Shown here in pieces: positions 8,566 to 17,001 of a stretch of 54,082 bases of DNA. The notes under the pieces were generated by a model. It did no database searches and was not told where the DNA came from. It saw only the letters and a list, made by a program, of their open reading frames with translations. The stretch comes from JBELHO01 sp042091375 (GTDB lineage Bacteria > Pseudomonadota > Gammaproteobacteria > Enterobacterales > Alteromonadaceae). The stretch spans positions 1 through 54,082 of the forward strand of contig JBELHO010000019.1 of NCBI GenBank assembly GCA_042091375.1, written 5' to 3'. The stretch's first letter is position 1. Every line of letters starts with the position of its first letter. A program made the translations under genes and the position numbers.

Positions 8566-9909
8566 TTAAAATATTTTTCCGCGCCCCCTAACTTTACTGA
8601 CATCAACCCGAGTTGGGGTATCTATGCCTGTTACGAGCCCCTGTGTGGCAATAGCCAAGTGATTAATGACTTGGTGCATTGACGGCAAATTCAAACTAGA
8701 AATATCATCACTGACCTGATGGTAATGTTTATCTCGGTCTAGCTGTGTGCTACTAAAACTGTGAGCTGGCACACCAAGCCTAGCTAATGTGGCGTTATCC
8801 GAGCGGTAAAACAATCCTTGCTGCGGGTAGGGATCTCGATATATTTCGGTGTTGTGGGCCTTGAGTTGTTGGTTGAGTAATTGTCCTAAATTAGAGCGCT
8901 CCATTCCTGTCATCCACAGGGTACCTTGTCCAAATTTCGACGGCTTGCCAATCATTTCAATATTGATCATCGCCACTACATCATCAGGGTTTAACTGCGC
9001 TGAAAAATGACGAGAGCCAAAGCCGCCAATTTCTTCAGCGGTAAAAGCACTAAACATTAAGGTTCGGCTATTATGGGCTTGCTTAGCAAAATACTCAGCT
9101 AAATTAATCACTGCGGCAGTGCCTGAGGCATCGTCGTCTGCGCCATTATAAATAATGTCACCTTCTCCAGTAGGCTTAGCACCTAAATGATCATAATGGG
9201 CTGAATAAAGCACAATTTCTTTGGCTTTGGCTTTGTCTTGGCCGGGTAAAATAGCAACGACATTGGTTAACTGTTGTTTTGTCAGTTTGGTCTTAGCTTG
9301 AATATCTATGGCATTGGCGCTGCTTTGATCGGTTAACAACATCACAATAGCGCCTGCTGAAAAGTCATTAAGCTTATTTAGACCGCGAGAAAAATAGTTG
9401 CGATAGCGGGCAAACATCGCCTGGTGAGCGATGTCGATTAACAGTAAATGTTGGCCGCCTTGTTGGTTAACCTTATTGATGACTGCACGGATGTCGTCTG
9501 TTTCAGCAATGGTGTGGGTTTTTACTTCAGCCGGGTCTTGCCAAGATAAGTTGTTCATTGTGGTGACAAACGCTATGTGCTCACTGCTGATCGCCTTGCC
9601 ATTGAGGGAGGCGTTAATAGTGATGGGAGCAATATTGGTCAGGGAAAAACGCTGCTTAAAGCTTGTCTCTCCCGCCATAGGACTAAGTCCTATTTGTTTA
9701 AATCGCTGACTAATATAATTGGCTGCAAGGTCAATTTCCGGTGAAAAACTTGCGCGACCTTTTAACGTATCACTGGCCAAATAGCTGACATCATCAGTCA
9801 TGGTTTGCAATGAAATGCTTGGTTTATTGAATTCAGATCTTGTGCTAAAGCTCAGCAAAAAAGCCGTTAGCGCGACAGTTAATAGCAAAGGATGTAGAGG
9901 GTATTTCAT
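8566..9909 (-). CDS. M28-family zinc aminopeptidase, exported
   Basis: Exported metallopeptidase of 447 aa with an N-terminal signal segment (about 5-22). The M28 catalytic set is visible: SAHYDHLG (His238, Asp240), GADDDASG (bridging Asp258), AEEIGGFGS (general base and ligand Glu292/293), NIEMIGK (Glu318) and a late GVPAHSFSS histidine. Between the signal and the catalytic domain is a PA-like insertion (about 100-215). Relatives release N-terminal amino acids from peptides in the periplasm or outside the cell. Start ATG 9909 gives a sound signal peptide. It is a monocistronic gene, convergent with the DUF3300 gene and divergent from the aminotransferase gene. Confidence 0.9.
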   Translation of the reverse strand: MKYPLHPLLLTVALTAFLLSFSTRSEFNKPSISLQTMTDDVSYLASDTLKGRASFSPEIDLAANYISQRFKQIGLSPMAGETSFKQRFSLTNIAPITINASLNGKAISSEHIAFVTTMNNLSWQDPAEVKTHTIAETDDIRAVINKVNQQGGQHLLLIDIAHQAMFARYRNYFSRGLNKLNDFSAGAIVMLLTDQSSANAIDIQAKTKLTKQQLTNVVAILPGQDKAKAKEIVLYSAHYDHLGAKPTGEGDIIYNGADDDASGTAAVINLAEYFAKQAHNSRTLMFSAFTAEEIGGFGSRHFSAQLNPDDVVAMINIEMIGKPSKFGQGTLWMTGMERSNLGQLLNQQLKAHNTEIYRDPYPQQGLFYRSDNATLARLGVPAHSFSSTQLDRDKHYHQVSDDISSLNLPSMHQVINHLAIATQGLVTGIDTPTRVDVSKVRGRGKIF

Positions 9910-10253
9910 TTGATAAACAGGCTATGTAAAAAAAGGTGTTGCTACTATTAAGTATCTAGGCAAGTAATGCAATACTTTAACCAATAACATCAATCGCGAT
10001 CACAATGAGCAAATGGGTAATATACAACTAATGAATACTTGCCATTAGTTTGATTAATTTAGCTGTGATAATAATAAATGCTAATATAAGCAACATTCAA
10101 TCAACAACATTGATGGTCTTTTTTTATTGTACAAAGCGTGCAATTTTAGCTTAGCTATTGCTAGCATTTCTGGCCATTACGACATTAATTTACGTGACTT
10201 GCTTAGGTATCACCAACCAAAGTAAGGTTTATCAGTTCAAATAAGGAACCTTT
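9910..10253. other. 344-bp divergent intergenic region
   Basis: AT-rich spacer between the divergent M28 peptidase and aminotransferase genes. It must hold both promoters, but I see no box pair good enough to name. No small ORF is convincing. Confidence 0.5.
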
Positions 10254-11378
10254 ATGACCATTCGTTCATTTATCCCGCCTCAACGCACCCTGATGGGCCC
10301 AGGACCTTCAGATGTCAGTCCGCAAGTATTGTCGGCACTGGGCAGACCCACTATAGGTCATTTAGATCCTTTGTTTGTGGGGATGATGGACGAACTCAAA
10401 ACCTTATTACAATATGCCTTTCAAACGACCAGTCCATTTACTATGGCAATATCAGCACCAGGCTCGGCTGGTATGGAAGCTTGCTTTGTCAATTTGCTAA
10501 GTCCAGATGATACCGTCATTGTCTGTACCAATGGTGTGTTTGGAGCGCGCATGGTTGAAAACGTCAAGCGCATAGGAGCCAAAGCTGTGGTGGTTGAAGG
10601 TGAGTGGGGACGTGCTGTAGATCCGCAAGCCTTAGAAGACACACTAAAACAAAACCCACAAGCCAAATTCGTTGCTTTTGTTCATGCTGAAACCTCGACA
10701 GGGGCCTTGTCTGATGCCAAAACGTTAGCTGCACTGGCAGCTAAACACAACTGCTTAACGATAATGGATGCGGTAACGTCACTGGCGGGTGTTGAATTAA
10801 AAGTCGATGAATGGGGAATTGATGCGATATATTCAGGCAGTCAGAAGTGTTTGTCTTGTGTACCCGGTATTTCACCAGTGAGTTTCAGTGGAGCAGCTAT
10901 TGAAGTGATCCGTCATCGTCAAACTCCAGTGCAAAGTTGGTTTTTAGATCAAAGTTTAGTCATGGATTATTGGGCTGGTCAAGGCAAACGCGCATATCAT
11001 CACACCGCCCCAGTCAATTCGCTTTATGCTCTTCACGAATCGTTATTGATGCTTAAGCAAGAGGGACTAGAGCAAAGTTGGTTGCGTCACCAAAAGCAAC
11101 ATCAGCAATTAGCGCTGGGTCTTGATAAGTTAGGACTGGAGTTTGTGGTACCAAGCAGTGAGCGTTTACCCCAGTTAAATACCGTGACAATTCCGCAAGG
11201 CATTGACGATGCGAAAGTCAGACAGTATTTATTGGCACAATACAATTTGGAAATAGGCGCAGGACTGGGTAAATTTGCTGGTAAAGCATGGCGGATAGGA
11301 TTAATGGGCTACGCCGCTAGAAGCGAAAATGTGGCACTGTGTTTAACTGCCTTGACGGACGCATTAGCCAATAGCTGA
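10254..11378 (+). CDS. Class V aminotransferase (alanine/serine-glyoxylate type)
   Basis: PLP-dependent enzyme of 374 aa in the alanine-glyoxylate / serine-glyoxylate / serine-pyruvate transaminase group. Diagnostic points are MGPGPSDVSPQVLSALG at the N-terminus, the substrate loop HAETSTG (144-150), the PLP-ring Asp in MDAVTSL (Asp172) and the Schiff-base lysine in SGSQKCL (Lys198). A C-terminal WRIGLMGYA motif carries the carboxylate-binding Arg. It probably detoxifies glyoxylate or interconverts Ala/Ser with it; exact substrates cannot be fixed from sequence. Start ATG 10254 follows AAGGAACC. It stands alone. Confidence 0.9.
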   Translation: MTIRSFIPPQRTLMGPGPSDVSPQVLSALGRPTIGHLDPLFVGMMDELKTLLQYAFQTTSPFTMAISAPGSAGMEACFVNLLSPDDTVIVCTNGVFGARMVENVKRIGAKAVVVEGEWGRAVDPQALEDTLKQNPQAKFVAFVHAETSTGALSDAKTLAALAAKHNCLTIMDAVTSLAGVELKVDEWGIDAIYSGSQKCLSCVPGISPVSFSGAAIEVIRHRQTPVQSWFLDQSLVMDYWAGQGKRAYHHTAPVNSLYALHESLLMLKQEGLEQSWLRHQKQHQQLALGLDKLGLEFVVPSSERLPQLNTVTIPQGIDDAKVRQYLLAQYNLEIGAGLGKFAGKAWRIGLMGYAARSENVALCLTALTDALANS

Positions 11379-11606
11379 TGTTTAGCCAAGATAAGCTACT
11401 CATTGGCAATTAATTTAGTCGCAATGGGAACAGTTGATTGTGGATAAATGTTGATGGTTAATTACATTGACAATTAACTCATATGAGCAATTGTCTTATA
11501 CTCGGCAATTAGCGAGTAGGAACAATTAACTAATACTAGGAATTGGCCAAGGCTTTGGTTATTATCCGCAACTGTTGTCGTCATTATTTGTGCTATAAGG
11601 CTTATC

Positions 11607-13643
11607 TTGCTGTATTTTTTCATTATTTTTATCGGTGCTTTTTTATTATTTCAGGTACAACCGCTGATCGCTAAAATGATCTTACCCTATTTTGGTGGTG
11701 GCGCGGCGGTGTGGACGGCTTGTTTATTATTCTTTCAGGCCTTTTTATTGTTGGGTTATGGTTATGCGCATCTACTCAACCAATTAACCCGCAGGAAGAC
11801 TCAACTGATTTGCCATCTTTTGCTATTGGCAATGAGTGTGTTTTTCTTGCCATTAGGTCTGTCGTCGTTGTCTTCAACGCAATTACCACAAACGCCACTT
11901 TGGCAAATTTTAATTTTATTATCTAGCAGTATTGGCCTTCCTTACTTGCTGCTTTCGTCAACTGGGCCTCTGGTACAAAGATGGTATAGCGATATTGAAC
12001 AGCGTTCACCTTATAGGTTGTATTCTCTGTCAAACTTGGCTTCTTTGTTAGCCTTGATCAGTTTCCCATTTTGTTTTGAGTGGTTACTGACCATTGCACA
12101 GCAAGCGATTTATTGGTCTGTTGGGTATGGACTTTATTGTGTGTGCTTTATTGCGCTTGTTTTACATATTATCGGCGCAGCTGAGCCATTGACTGAGGTA
12201 AATCCTGCGGTCACCTCGCTGGCCTCTAATGAACTAAGTCAAACCAGTGGCAAATCAACCCCATTACTTTGGTTGGCGTTATCGGCTGTGGGGGTAGTCA
12301 TGCTGGTGTCTACAACTAATGCTATGACTCAAAATATTCCACCTGTGCCTTTTTTATGGGTATTACCTTTGTGTTTGTATTTATTGTCCTTTATTATTAG
12401 TTTCCACAGTCCCGCTTGGTATGTGCGTTGGTACTGGTTAGTGTTATTTATGTTTACCGCTAGCATTGGCATATTGCTTTACTTTATTGGAACCCAATTT
12501 AGTATCATTAGCCAAATCGCGATGTATTCAACAATATTATTTGCTGCTTGTATGATTTGTCACGGCGAACTCGCTAAGTTAAAACCCATTGCCGCTGAGT
12601 TAACCTGGTACTATTTATTGATATCAGTGGGGGGCTTTTTGGGCAGTGCCTTTGTTGTTTTTGTTGCTCAAAACCTTTTTCAACACTTTTTAGAATTTCC
12701 ACTAGCCATTATTGCCGTGTTTATTTTATTGGCGTTGGCTACTTACCGCGAACAGCGAAAAATAAATGCAGTGCTTAATATCAGTGTGCTATCTGCACTT
12801 GCTTGTAGTGCGCTATTTATTGCCCTTAATAGTCAATTTATTAAAACTGATATTCATCATTCGCGCAATTTTTATGGTTTGTTAGCTGTTAAAGAAATTA
12901 CTATAAACGGAAAGCAAGAGCGGCGCTTGATCGATGGTACAACCTCTCATGGAACGCAATCGATGGAAGTAGGGCAGCAGCATATCCCACTGAGCTACTA
13001 TCGAGAAAATACCGGTGTCGCCCTTGCTCTGCAAGCCCTTTCACAGCAAAGTACCATTCATGCTGGCTTTATTGGTTTAGGTGCGGGTACTTTGGCTGCC
13101 TACGGACAAAACGGTGATAAATACCGCTTTTATGAATTAAATCCGGCAGTAACTGCCGCTGCCAATAACTACTTTAGTTACCTTGCTGATTCCAAAGCCA
13201 GTATTGAATTAGTACTTGGTGATGGCCGAGTGTCTTTATCTCAAGAACATCAACAAGGAGTAAAGCACCAATTTGACATACTGGTGATAGATGCTTTTTC
13301 TGGGGATAGTATTCCGCAACATTTACTGACGGTTGAGGCTTTTCAGTTGTATCGGCAACAACTGAAAAGCAATGGTGTGTTGGCTGTTCATATTTCTAAT
13401 AGTCATCTAAATTTACTGCCTTTGATGCGCGGTTTGGCAGAAGAATTTGCCTTAGAGTTGCGCTATTTTAAAACCAAAGCAACTGATACGGTTCAGCACG
13501 ATACCCAATGGGTGTGGTTAACCAATAATAAACAGCTGTTAAACGATCCCGTCATTAAGGCTTACGCTCACTCTTGGTCTGACACGCAAGCGCCGCTGTT
13601 GTGGACTGATAATTACAGTAATCTTTTGTCGGTATTAAAATGA
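11607..13643 (+). CDS. Membrane-anchored spermidine-synthase-like protein
   Basis: Protein of 678 aa made of an N-terminal membrane part (about 10-12 hydrophobic helices, 1-410) and a C-terminal Rossmann domain of the spermidine synthase superfamily. The latter shows the SAM/dcSAM-binding glycine loop FIGLGAGTLAAYG and the acidic pair YELNPAV, then LVLGDGRVSL and IDAFSGDSIP where polyamine aminopropyltransferases have their catalytic Asp. Such fused forms are widespread in bacteria but rarely characterised, and polyamine synthesis is not proven for them. The start is TTG at 11607, six bases after ATAAGG (11595-11600), and places the first helix correctly. No operon partner. Confidence 0.82.
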   Translation: MLYFFIIFIGAFLLFQVQPLIAKMILPYFGGGAAVWTACLLFFQAFLLLGYGYAHLLNQLTRRKTQLICHLLLLAMSVFFLPLGLSSLSSTQLPQTPLWQILILLSSSIGLPYLLLSSTGPLVQRWYSDIEQRSPYRLYSLSNLASLLALISFPFCFEWLLTIAQQAIYWSVGYGLYCVCFIALVLHIIGAAEPLTEVNPAVTSLASNELSQTSGKSTPLLWLALSAVGVVMLVSTTNAMTQNIPPVPFLWVLPLCLYLLSFIISFHSPAWYVRWYWLVLFMFTASIGILLYFIGTQFSIISQIAMYSTILFAACMICHGELAKLKPIAAELTWYYLLISVGGFLGSAFVVFVAQNLFQHFLEFPLAIIAVFILLALATYREQRKINAVLNISVLSALACSALFIALNSQFIKTDIHHSRNFYGLLAVKEITINGKQERRLIDGTTSHGTQSMEVGQQHIPLSYYRENTGVALALQALSQQSTIHAGFIGLGAGTLAAYGQNGDKYRFYELNPAVTAAANNYFSYLADSKASIELVLGDGRVSLSQEHQQGVKHQFDILVIDAFSGDSIPQHLLTVEAFQLYRQQLKSNGVLAVHISNSHLNLLPLMRGLAEEFALELRYFKTKATDTVQHDTQWVWLTNNKQLLNDPVIKAYAHSWSDTQAPLLWTDNYSNLLSVLK

Positions 13644-13783
13644 TCACACAGCAATGGCCATAGATTGGCTAAATAGAGTTGCTTCGCTATGTTGACGCAA
13701 AGCTGATTGAATACAGCACCTTGAATAAAGCTCTGCTAACACTAACGCAATAACGCACTGACGCACTAAGGTTCAATTAAGCA

Positions 13784-14203
13784 CTACCAAGAGCCGTTGT
13801 TTTCCATTGTTATCCATGGTTCTTGCGCCGGTAGTGCTTGACCTCGCTGCAGTAATTCAATGGAAATACCGTCAGGTGATTTGACAAAAGCCATGTGTCC
13901 GCAGCGCGGCGGCCTGTTTATCGTCACGCCTGCCGCCATCAGTTGCTGACAAGTATCATAAATATTGTCAACTTCAAAAGCTAAATGACCAAAGTTGCGG
14001 CCATTGTCATATTGCTCAGAAGAGTCCCAATTGTAAGTGAGTTCTATTTCAGCTTGACCTACTTCAGCGGCTAAAAAAATCAAAGTGAATTTGCCACTGG
14101 GTACTTCTTTTCGTCTTACCTCAACTAACCCTAATTGCTTGATATAAAAATCTAATGATTGTTCTAAATTACTGACTCTTATCATCGAATGTAAAAATTT
14201 CAT
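13784..14203 (-). CDS. gloA: Lactoylglutathione lyase (glyoxalase I)
   Basis: Glyoxalase I of 139 aa, converting the methylglyoxal-glutathione hemithioacetal to S-lactoylglutathione in the cytosol. All four metal ligands of the bacterial enzyme have counterparts: His5, Glu54 (AEIELTYN), His73 (FGHLAFEV) and Glu116 (ISIELLQRG). GlxI-type motifs MIRVSNLEQSLDFY and NFGHLAFEVDNIY are clear. The C-terminus matches the E. coli protein in layout, with a few extra residues. Start ATG at 14203 is the family start (MKFLHSMIRV). It converges with the spermidine-synthase-like gene. Confidence 0.9.
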   Translation of the reverse strand: MKFLHSMIRVSNLEQSLDFYIKQLGLVEVRRKEVPSGKFTLIFLAAEVGQAEIELTYNWDSSEQYDNGRNFGHLAFEVDNIYDTCQQLMAAGVTINRPPRCGHMAFVKSPDGISIELLQRGQALPAQEPWITMENNGSW

Positions 14204-14344
14204 TGGCTTACTCTTTTAATTGTATTTATTGATTTAGCTTAAAAGGCACAGGCTATATTAACCAGTACGGTAAATGTGATGATTTCAAAAAATAGTAAAG
14301 TGATTATAGACAATAAGCCGAACAGAAAAAACAATAAACAGTTT

Positions 14345-14536
14345 AGTAAAACAATGAAGTAAAACAATGAAGTAAAACAATGAANNNNNNNNNNNNNNNN
14401 NNNNNNNNNNNNNNNNNNNNNNNNNNNNNNNNNNNNNNNNNNNNNNNNNNNNNNNNNNNNNNNNNNNNNNNNNNNNNNNNNNNNAGTAAAACAATGAAGT
14501 AAAACAATGAAGTAAAACAATGAACTAAAACAGTGT
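14345..14536. repeat. 13-bp tandem repeat upstream of the SEC-C gene
   Basis: Unit AGTAAAACAATGA occurs three times at 14345-14383 and three times at 14485-14523, with a degenerate copy at 14524-14536. A 100-N gap separates the two blocks, so the true copy number is unknown. Open frames through it are an artefact of the missing stop codons in the repeat. It ends directly at the presumed -10 box of the downstream gene. Confidence 0.93.
14385..14484. other. Assembly gap (100 N) inside the 13-bp repeat
   Basis: Exactly 100 N flanked on both sides by the same 13-bp unit, so the assembler failed to span a longer repeat array. Confidence 0.97.
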
Positions 14537-14541
14537 ATAAT
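14536..14541 (+). promoter_or_regulatory. Probable -10 box of the SEC-C gene
   Basis: TATAAT at 14536-14541, 40 bp before the start codon. The -35 position falls within the last copies of the 13-bp repeat and has no consensus hexamer. Confidence 0.45.
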
Positions 14542-14580
14542 AACGACAAAATTTTACAAATTAAGTGAGTTAATCTGAAT

Positions 14581-14766
14581 ATGAGTGATCACAATCAACT
14601 ACCTGAAGATTTATATGAGAGCAATGGCTCTGGATGCACAGATACCAGTTGCTGCCCACCGAAAGGTAAGCCAATAACTAGAGCATCAGCAAAGATCGGA
14701 CGAAATGATCCTTGTATTTGCGGTAACGGTCGTAAATACAAAAAATGTTGTGGAAAAAATATATAA
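14581..14766 (+). CDS. SEC-C metal-binding motif mini-protein
   Basis: Protein of 61 aa ending in a complete SEC-C zinc-binding motif, NDPCICGNGRKYKKCCGKN (Cys45, Cys47, Cys56, Cys57), like the C-terminal tail of SecA. A second Cys cluster (CTDTSCC, Cys19/24/25) lies near the N-terminus. It could bind zinc and contact ribosome or SecB as SecA's tail does; this is inference. Start ATG 14581. Expression may depend on the tandem repeat directly upstream. Confidence 0.75.
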   Translation: MSDHNQLPEDLYESNGSGCTDTSCCPPKGKPITRASAKIGRNDPCICGNGRKYKKCCGKNI

Positions 14767-14788
14767 GCAAACTGTTGATATTACATAG

Positions 14789-14812
14789 CGTCAAACATTA
14801 AGGTGTTTGACG
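14789..14812 (+). terminator. Hairpin after the SEC-C gene
   Basis: Perfect 9-bp arms CGTCAAACA (14789-14797) and TGTTTGACG (14804-14812) with loop TTAAGG, 23 bp after the stop. The following bases are only mildly T-rich, so this is a moderate terminator candidate. Confidence 0.5.
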
Positions 14813-15109
14813 TGTCTGTTAACGCAAATTTAGCCACATAAAACTGCAATGCTACCAACTCCTCACTTCTCTCGGCTGATAGTCTGGTCGAAATTATTGA
14901 CACTCGTTAAATTTATATTGAAAACCTTCATTAACAAAGGCGCATTTAGCTGTTTTTATAATCCTATGCGATAACCGTTTTTTACTGTTTAGCACTGTAT
15001 TTTTGTCAATATTACCTGGCTATTTTGATTTTATTTTTGCCAGTCTACATGCACGGTGTGTATTAGATGCTAAGCAATAGCCATTGAAAATTTTCATTCT
15101 GTCAATAGA

Positions 15110-15144
15110 TTGTCTAGACTTAATGTTATGTTATAACATAACAT
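15110..15144 (+). promoter_or_regulatory. Zur-type operator overlapping a sigma70 promoter
   Basis: A perfect 22-bp palindrome occupies 15123-15144: half ATGTTATGTTA followed by its reverse complement. It matches the gammaproteobacterial Zur pattern (TGTTATA-rich dyad). A -35 (TTGTCT, 15110-15115) and a -10 (TATAAC, 15132-15137, 16-bp spacer) place the dyad across the -10, so bound Zn-Zur would block transcription. The two genes downstream are zinc-starvation genes, which supports the call. Confidence 0.8.
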
Positions 15145-15212
15145 GTCTTTTGCGTAACTCAAGGTAGCATAATGTCATTTTGAGTGGTGTTGATAATTTG
15201 AGGTGAGATAAC

Positions 15213-15656
15213 ATGGAAAATAATGCCAAAATACAGGATCCAATATCCAGCAAATCAACTAATGAAACATTAGAAGCAGATTATATGAACGCAGAGCAAT
15301 TGGAAATGTTCAAAAATTGCCTGATTGAATTACATAACACAACTCGCGAACGCATTCGAGAAACTAAGCAACAACTGTTAAGTCCACCTGATTTGACCGA
15401 TTTAAGTGATAGGGCCACATGGGAAGAGCAGTGTGCTATTTTGATGCGTATTGTCGATCGAGAACAAAAGCTTTTGCCAAAAATTCATCAGTCGTTAGAG
15501 CGAATAAGATCAGGCGAATATGGATATTGCTTAGAAACTGGTGAACCTATCGGTATTCAACGTTTACTGGCACGACCTACGGCAGAATATTGTACCGATG
15601 TAAAGCAATGTCAGGAGTTAAAAGAGCATGTTTTTATCAAGAAGAGAAATTTTTAA
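15213..15656 (+). CDS. dksA2: DksA2-type zinc-independent DksA paralogue
   Basis: DksA/TraR-family RNA polymerase secondary-channel regulator of 147 aa. The coiled-coil tip motif DxxDxA is present (Asp63, Asp66, Ala68), so transcriptional control with ppGpp is expected. The zinc finger is incomplete: the first CxxC pair is CLET (Cys106, Thr109) and the second is CTDV (Cys127, Val130). This two-Cys pattern is that of Pseudomonas aeruginosa DksA2, which replaces DksA when zinc is scarce and its structural zinc is lost. Here it follows a Zur-type operator and precedes a COG0523 GTPase by 45 bp, the expected zinc-starvation setting. Start ATG 15213 behind TTGAGGTGAG. Confidence 0.88.
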   Translation: MENNAKIQDPISSKSTNETLEADYMNAEQLEMFKNCLIELHNTTRERIRETKQQLLSPPDLTDLSDRATWEEQCAILMRIVDREQKLLPKIHQSLERIRSGEYGYCLETGEPIGIQRLLARPTAEYCTDVKQCQELKEHVFIKKRNF

Positions 15657-15701
15657 CAAAATTAACCAGTTATCGCTTATGACTTTTAAGGTGTAAAAAC
15701 T

Positions 15702-16913
15702 ATGTTTAATCAATCTCACTTATTACCAGTTACCGTGCTCTCAGGATTTTTAGGCGCCGGTAAAACCACTGTACTCAATCACATTCTCAACAATCGACAA
15801 GGGTTAAGGGTTGCCGTTATTGTCAATGATATGAGTGAAATTAATATCGATGCAGCGACAGTGCAAAATGAAGTGAGCCTGAATCGTGCGCAAGAAAAAC
15901 TCGTTGAAATGAGCAATGGTTGTATTTGCTGTACATTGAGGGAAGATTTATTGGAAGAGGTTGATCGGTTAGCAAAATCGGCAAAGTATGATTATTTGGT
16001 CATCGAATCTACAGGTATCTCTGAGCCTTTACCCGTCGCTGAGACATTCACTTTCGCGGATGAAAATGGTCAAGGTTTATCTGATGTAGCAAAACTTGAC
16101 ACTATGGTTACCGTCGTTGATGCGGTTAATTTTTTACAGGATTATGATTGTGCTAAGTCTTTGCAAGAGGTTGGCGAAAGCCTTGGCGATGAAGATGAAC
16201 GCAGTGTTGCTGACTTGCTGGTGGAACAAGTTGAATTTGCTGACGTATTATTGATCAGTAAAGCTGATTTATCGTCAGCAATTGAACTTAAACGCCTGCA
16301 AAGTATATTGAAAACCCTTAACACTGAAGCCGAGCAAATAATCATTGAACAGGGTAATGTGCCATTACAACAGGTGTTAAATACTAACAAGTTTAGTTTC
16401 GAAAAAGCGCAACAGGCACCGGGTTGGCTAAAAGAATTAAGAGGCGAACACATACCAGAAACGGAAGAGTTTGGTATTAGTAGCTTCACTTTTTGTGCTA
16501 GGCGGCCGTTTCATCCGCAGAAATTTTACGACTTCCTGCACAGTAAAGATATTTCGGGGAAACTGATCCGCTCTAAAGGTTTCTTTTGGTTAGCAACTCG
16601 GCCGCATTTCGCTGGCAGTTGGAGTCAAGCTGGGGGAATTGCACGCTATGGTGCCGCTGGGTTATTTTGGTATGCTGTGCCTCGTGACGAATGGCCAGAG
16701 GATCCCGAATACTTGCAATCCATCCAACAGCAATGGGTTGAGCCGTTTGGCGACATGCGCCAAGAATTGGTGTTCATAGGCCAAGGTCTAGACAAGCAAG
16801 AGGTCATCAACCGCTTGACCGATTGTTTACTTAGCGAAGATGAAGTGTTGCGCGGTAAGGAGTTCTGGAAAAAATTAGCTGATCCTTTTCCATCTTGGCA
16901 AATGCATTCTTAA
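15702..16913 (+). CDS. COG0523 (CobW/ZigA/YciC-type) GTP-binding metallochaperone
   Basis: GTPase of 403 aa. It has Walker A GFLGAGKTT (15-23), the metal-binding CxCC motif within SNGCICCTLRED (Cys74, 76, 77), ESTGISEP as switch region, and the C-terminal CobW domain (about 265-390). It belongs to the zinc-responsive subgroup (YciC/ZigA) that is proposed to deliver or conserve zinc for client proteins during starvation. It sits second in the operon behind the Zur-type operator and dksA2, the classic context. Convergent with nth; an imperfect hairpin lies at 16943-16981. Subgroup call rests on context plus similarity. Confidence 0.88.
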   Translation: MFNQSHLLPVTVLSGFLGAGKTTVLNHILNNRQGLRVAVIVNDMSEINIDAATVQNEVSLNRAQEKLVEMSNGCICCTLREDLLEEVDRLAKSAKYDYLVIESTGISEPLPVAETFTFADENGQGLSDVAKLDTMVTVVDAVNFLQDYDCAKSLQEVGESLGDEDERSVADLLVEQVEFADVLLISKADLSSAIELKRLQSILKTLNTEAEQIIIEQGNVPLQQVLNTNKFSFEKAQQAPGWLKELRGEHIPETEEFGISSFTFCARRPFHPQKFYDFLHSKDISGKLIRSKGFFWLATRPHFAGSWSQAGGIARYGAAGLFWYAVPRDEWPEDPEYLQSIQQQWVEPFGDMRQELVFIGQGLDKQEVINRLTDCLLSEDEVLRGKEFWKKLADPFPSWQMHS

Positions 16914-16942
16914 TTCATTTATAGATAAAACTCAGTCAAAAT

Positions 16943-16981
16943 TCGCTGGTAATAGAAACAAAAAATTTACATTGCCAGCGA
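16943..16981. terminator. Hairpin between convergent zigA-like gene and nth
   Basis: Arms TCGCTGGTAAT (16943-16953) and ATTGCCAGCGA (16971-16981) pair over 11 bp with one G-T. It lies between two convergent stops and may serve both directions. Confidence 0.45.
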
Positions 16982-17001
16982 TATTGTTTTCTGCGTTGTG
17001 A

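Larger units (their letters stand above)
14767..15212. other. 446-bp gap before the zinc-starvation operon
   Basis: Contains a hairpin at 14789-14812 after the SEC-C gene and the Zur-type operator/promoter at 15110-15144. The part between (about 14815-15105) shows no gene or motif I recognise. Confidence 0.6.

Noticed and set aside
8556..8566. G7 tract near the M28 peptidase stop as a third copy of the gltA/sdh motif
   Set aside because: Lacks the TTGAnnTTT part and is in a gene 3' region.
14239..14549. Three overlapping minus-strand ORFs rich in FYFIVLLHCFT
   Set aside because: They are translations of the 13-bp tandem repeat and an N gap, with no start site or family.
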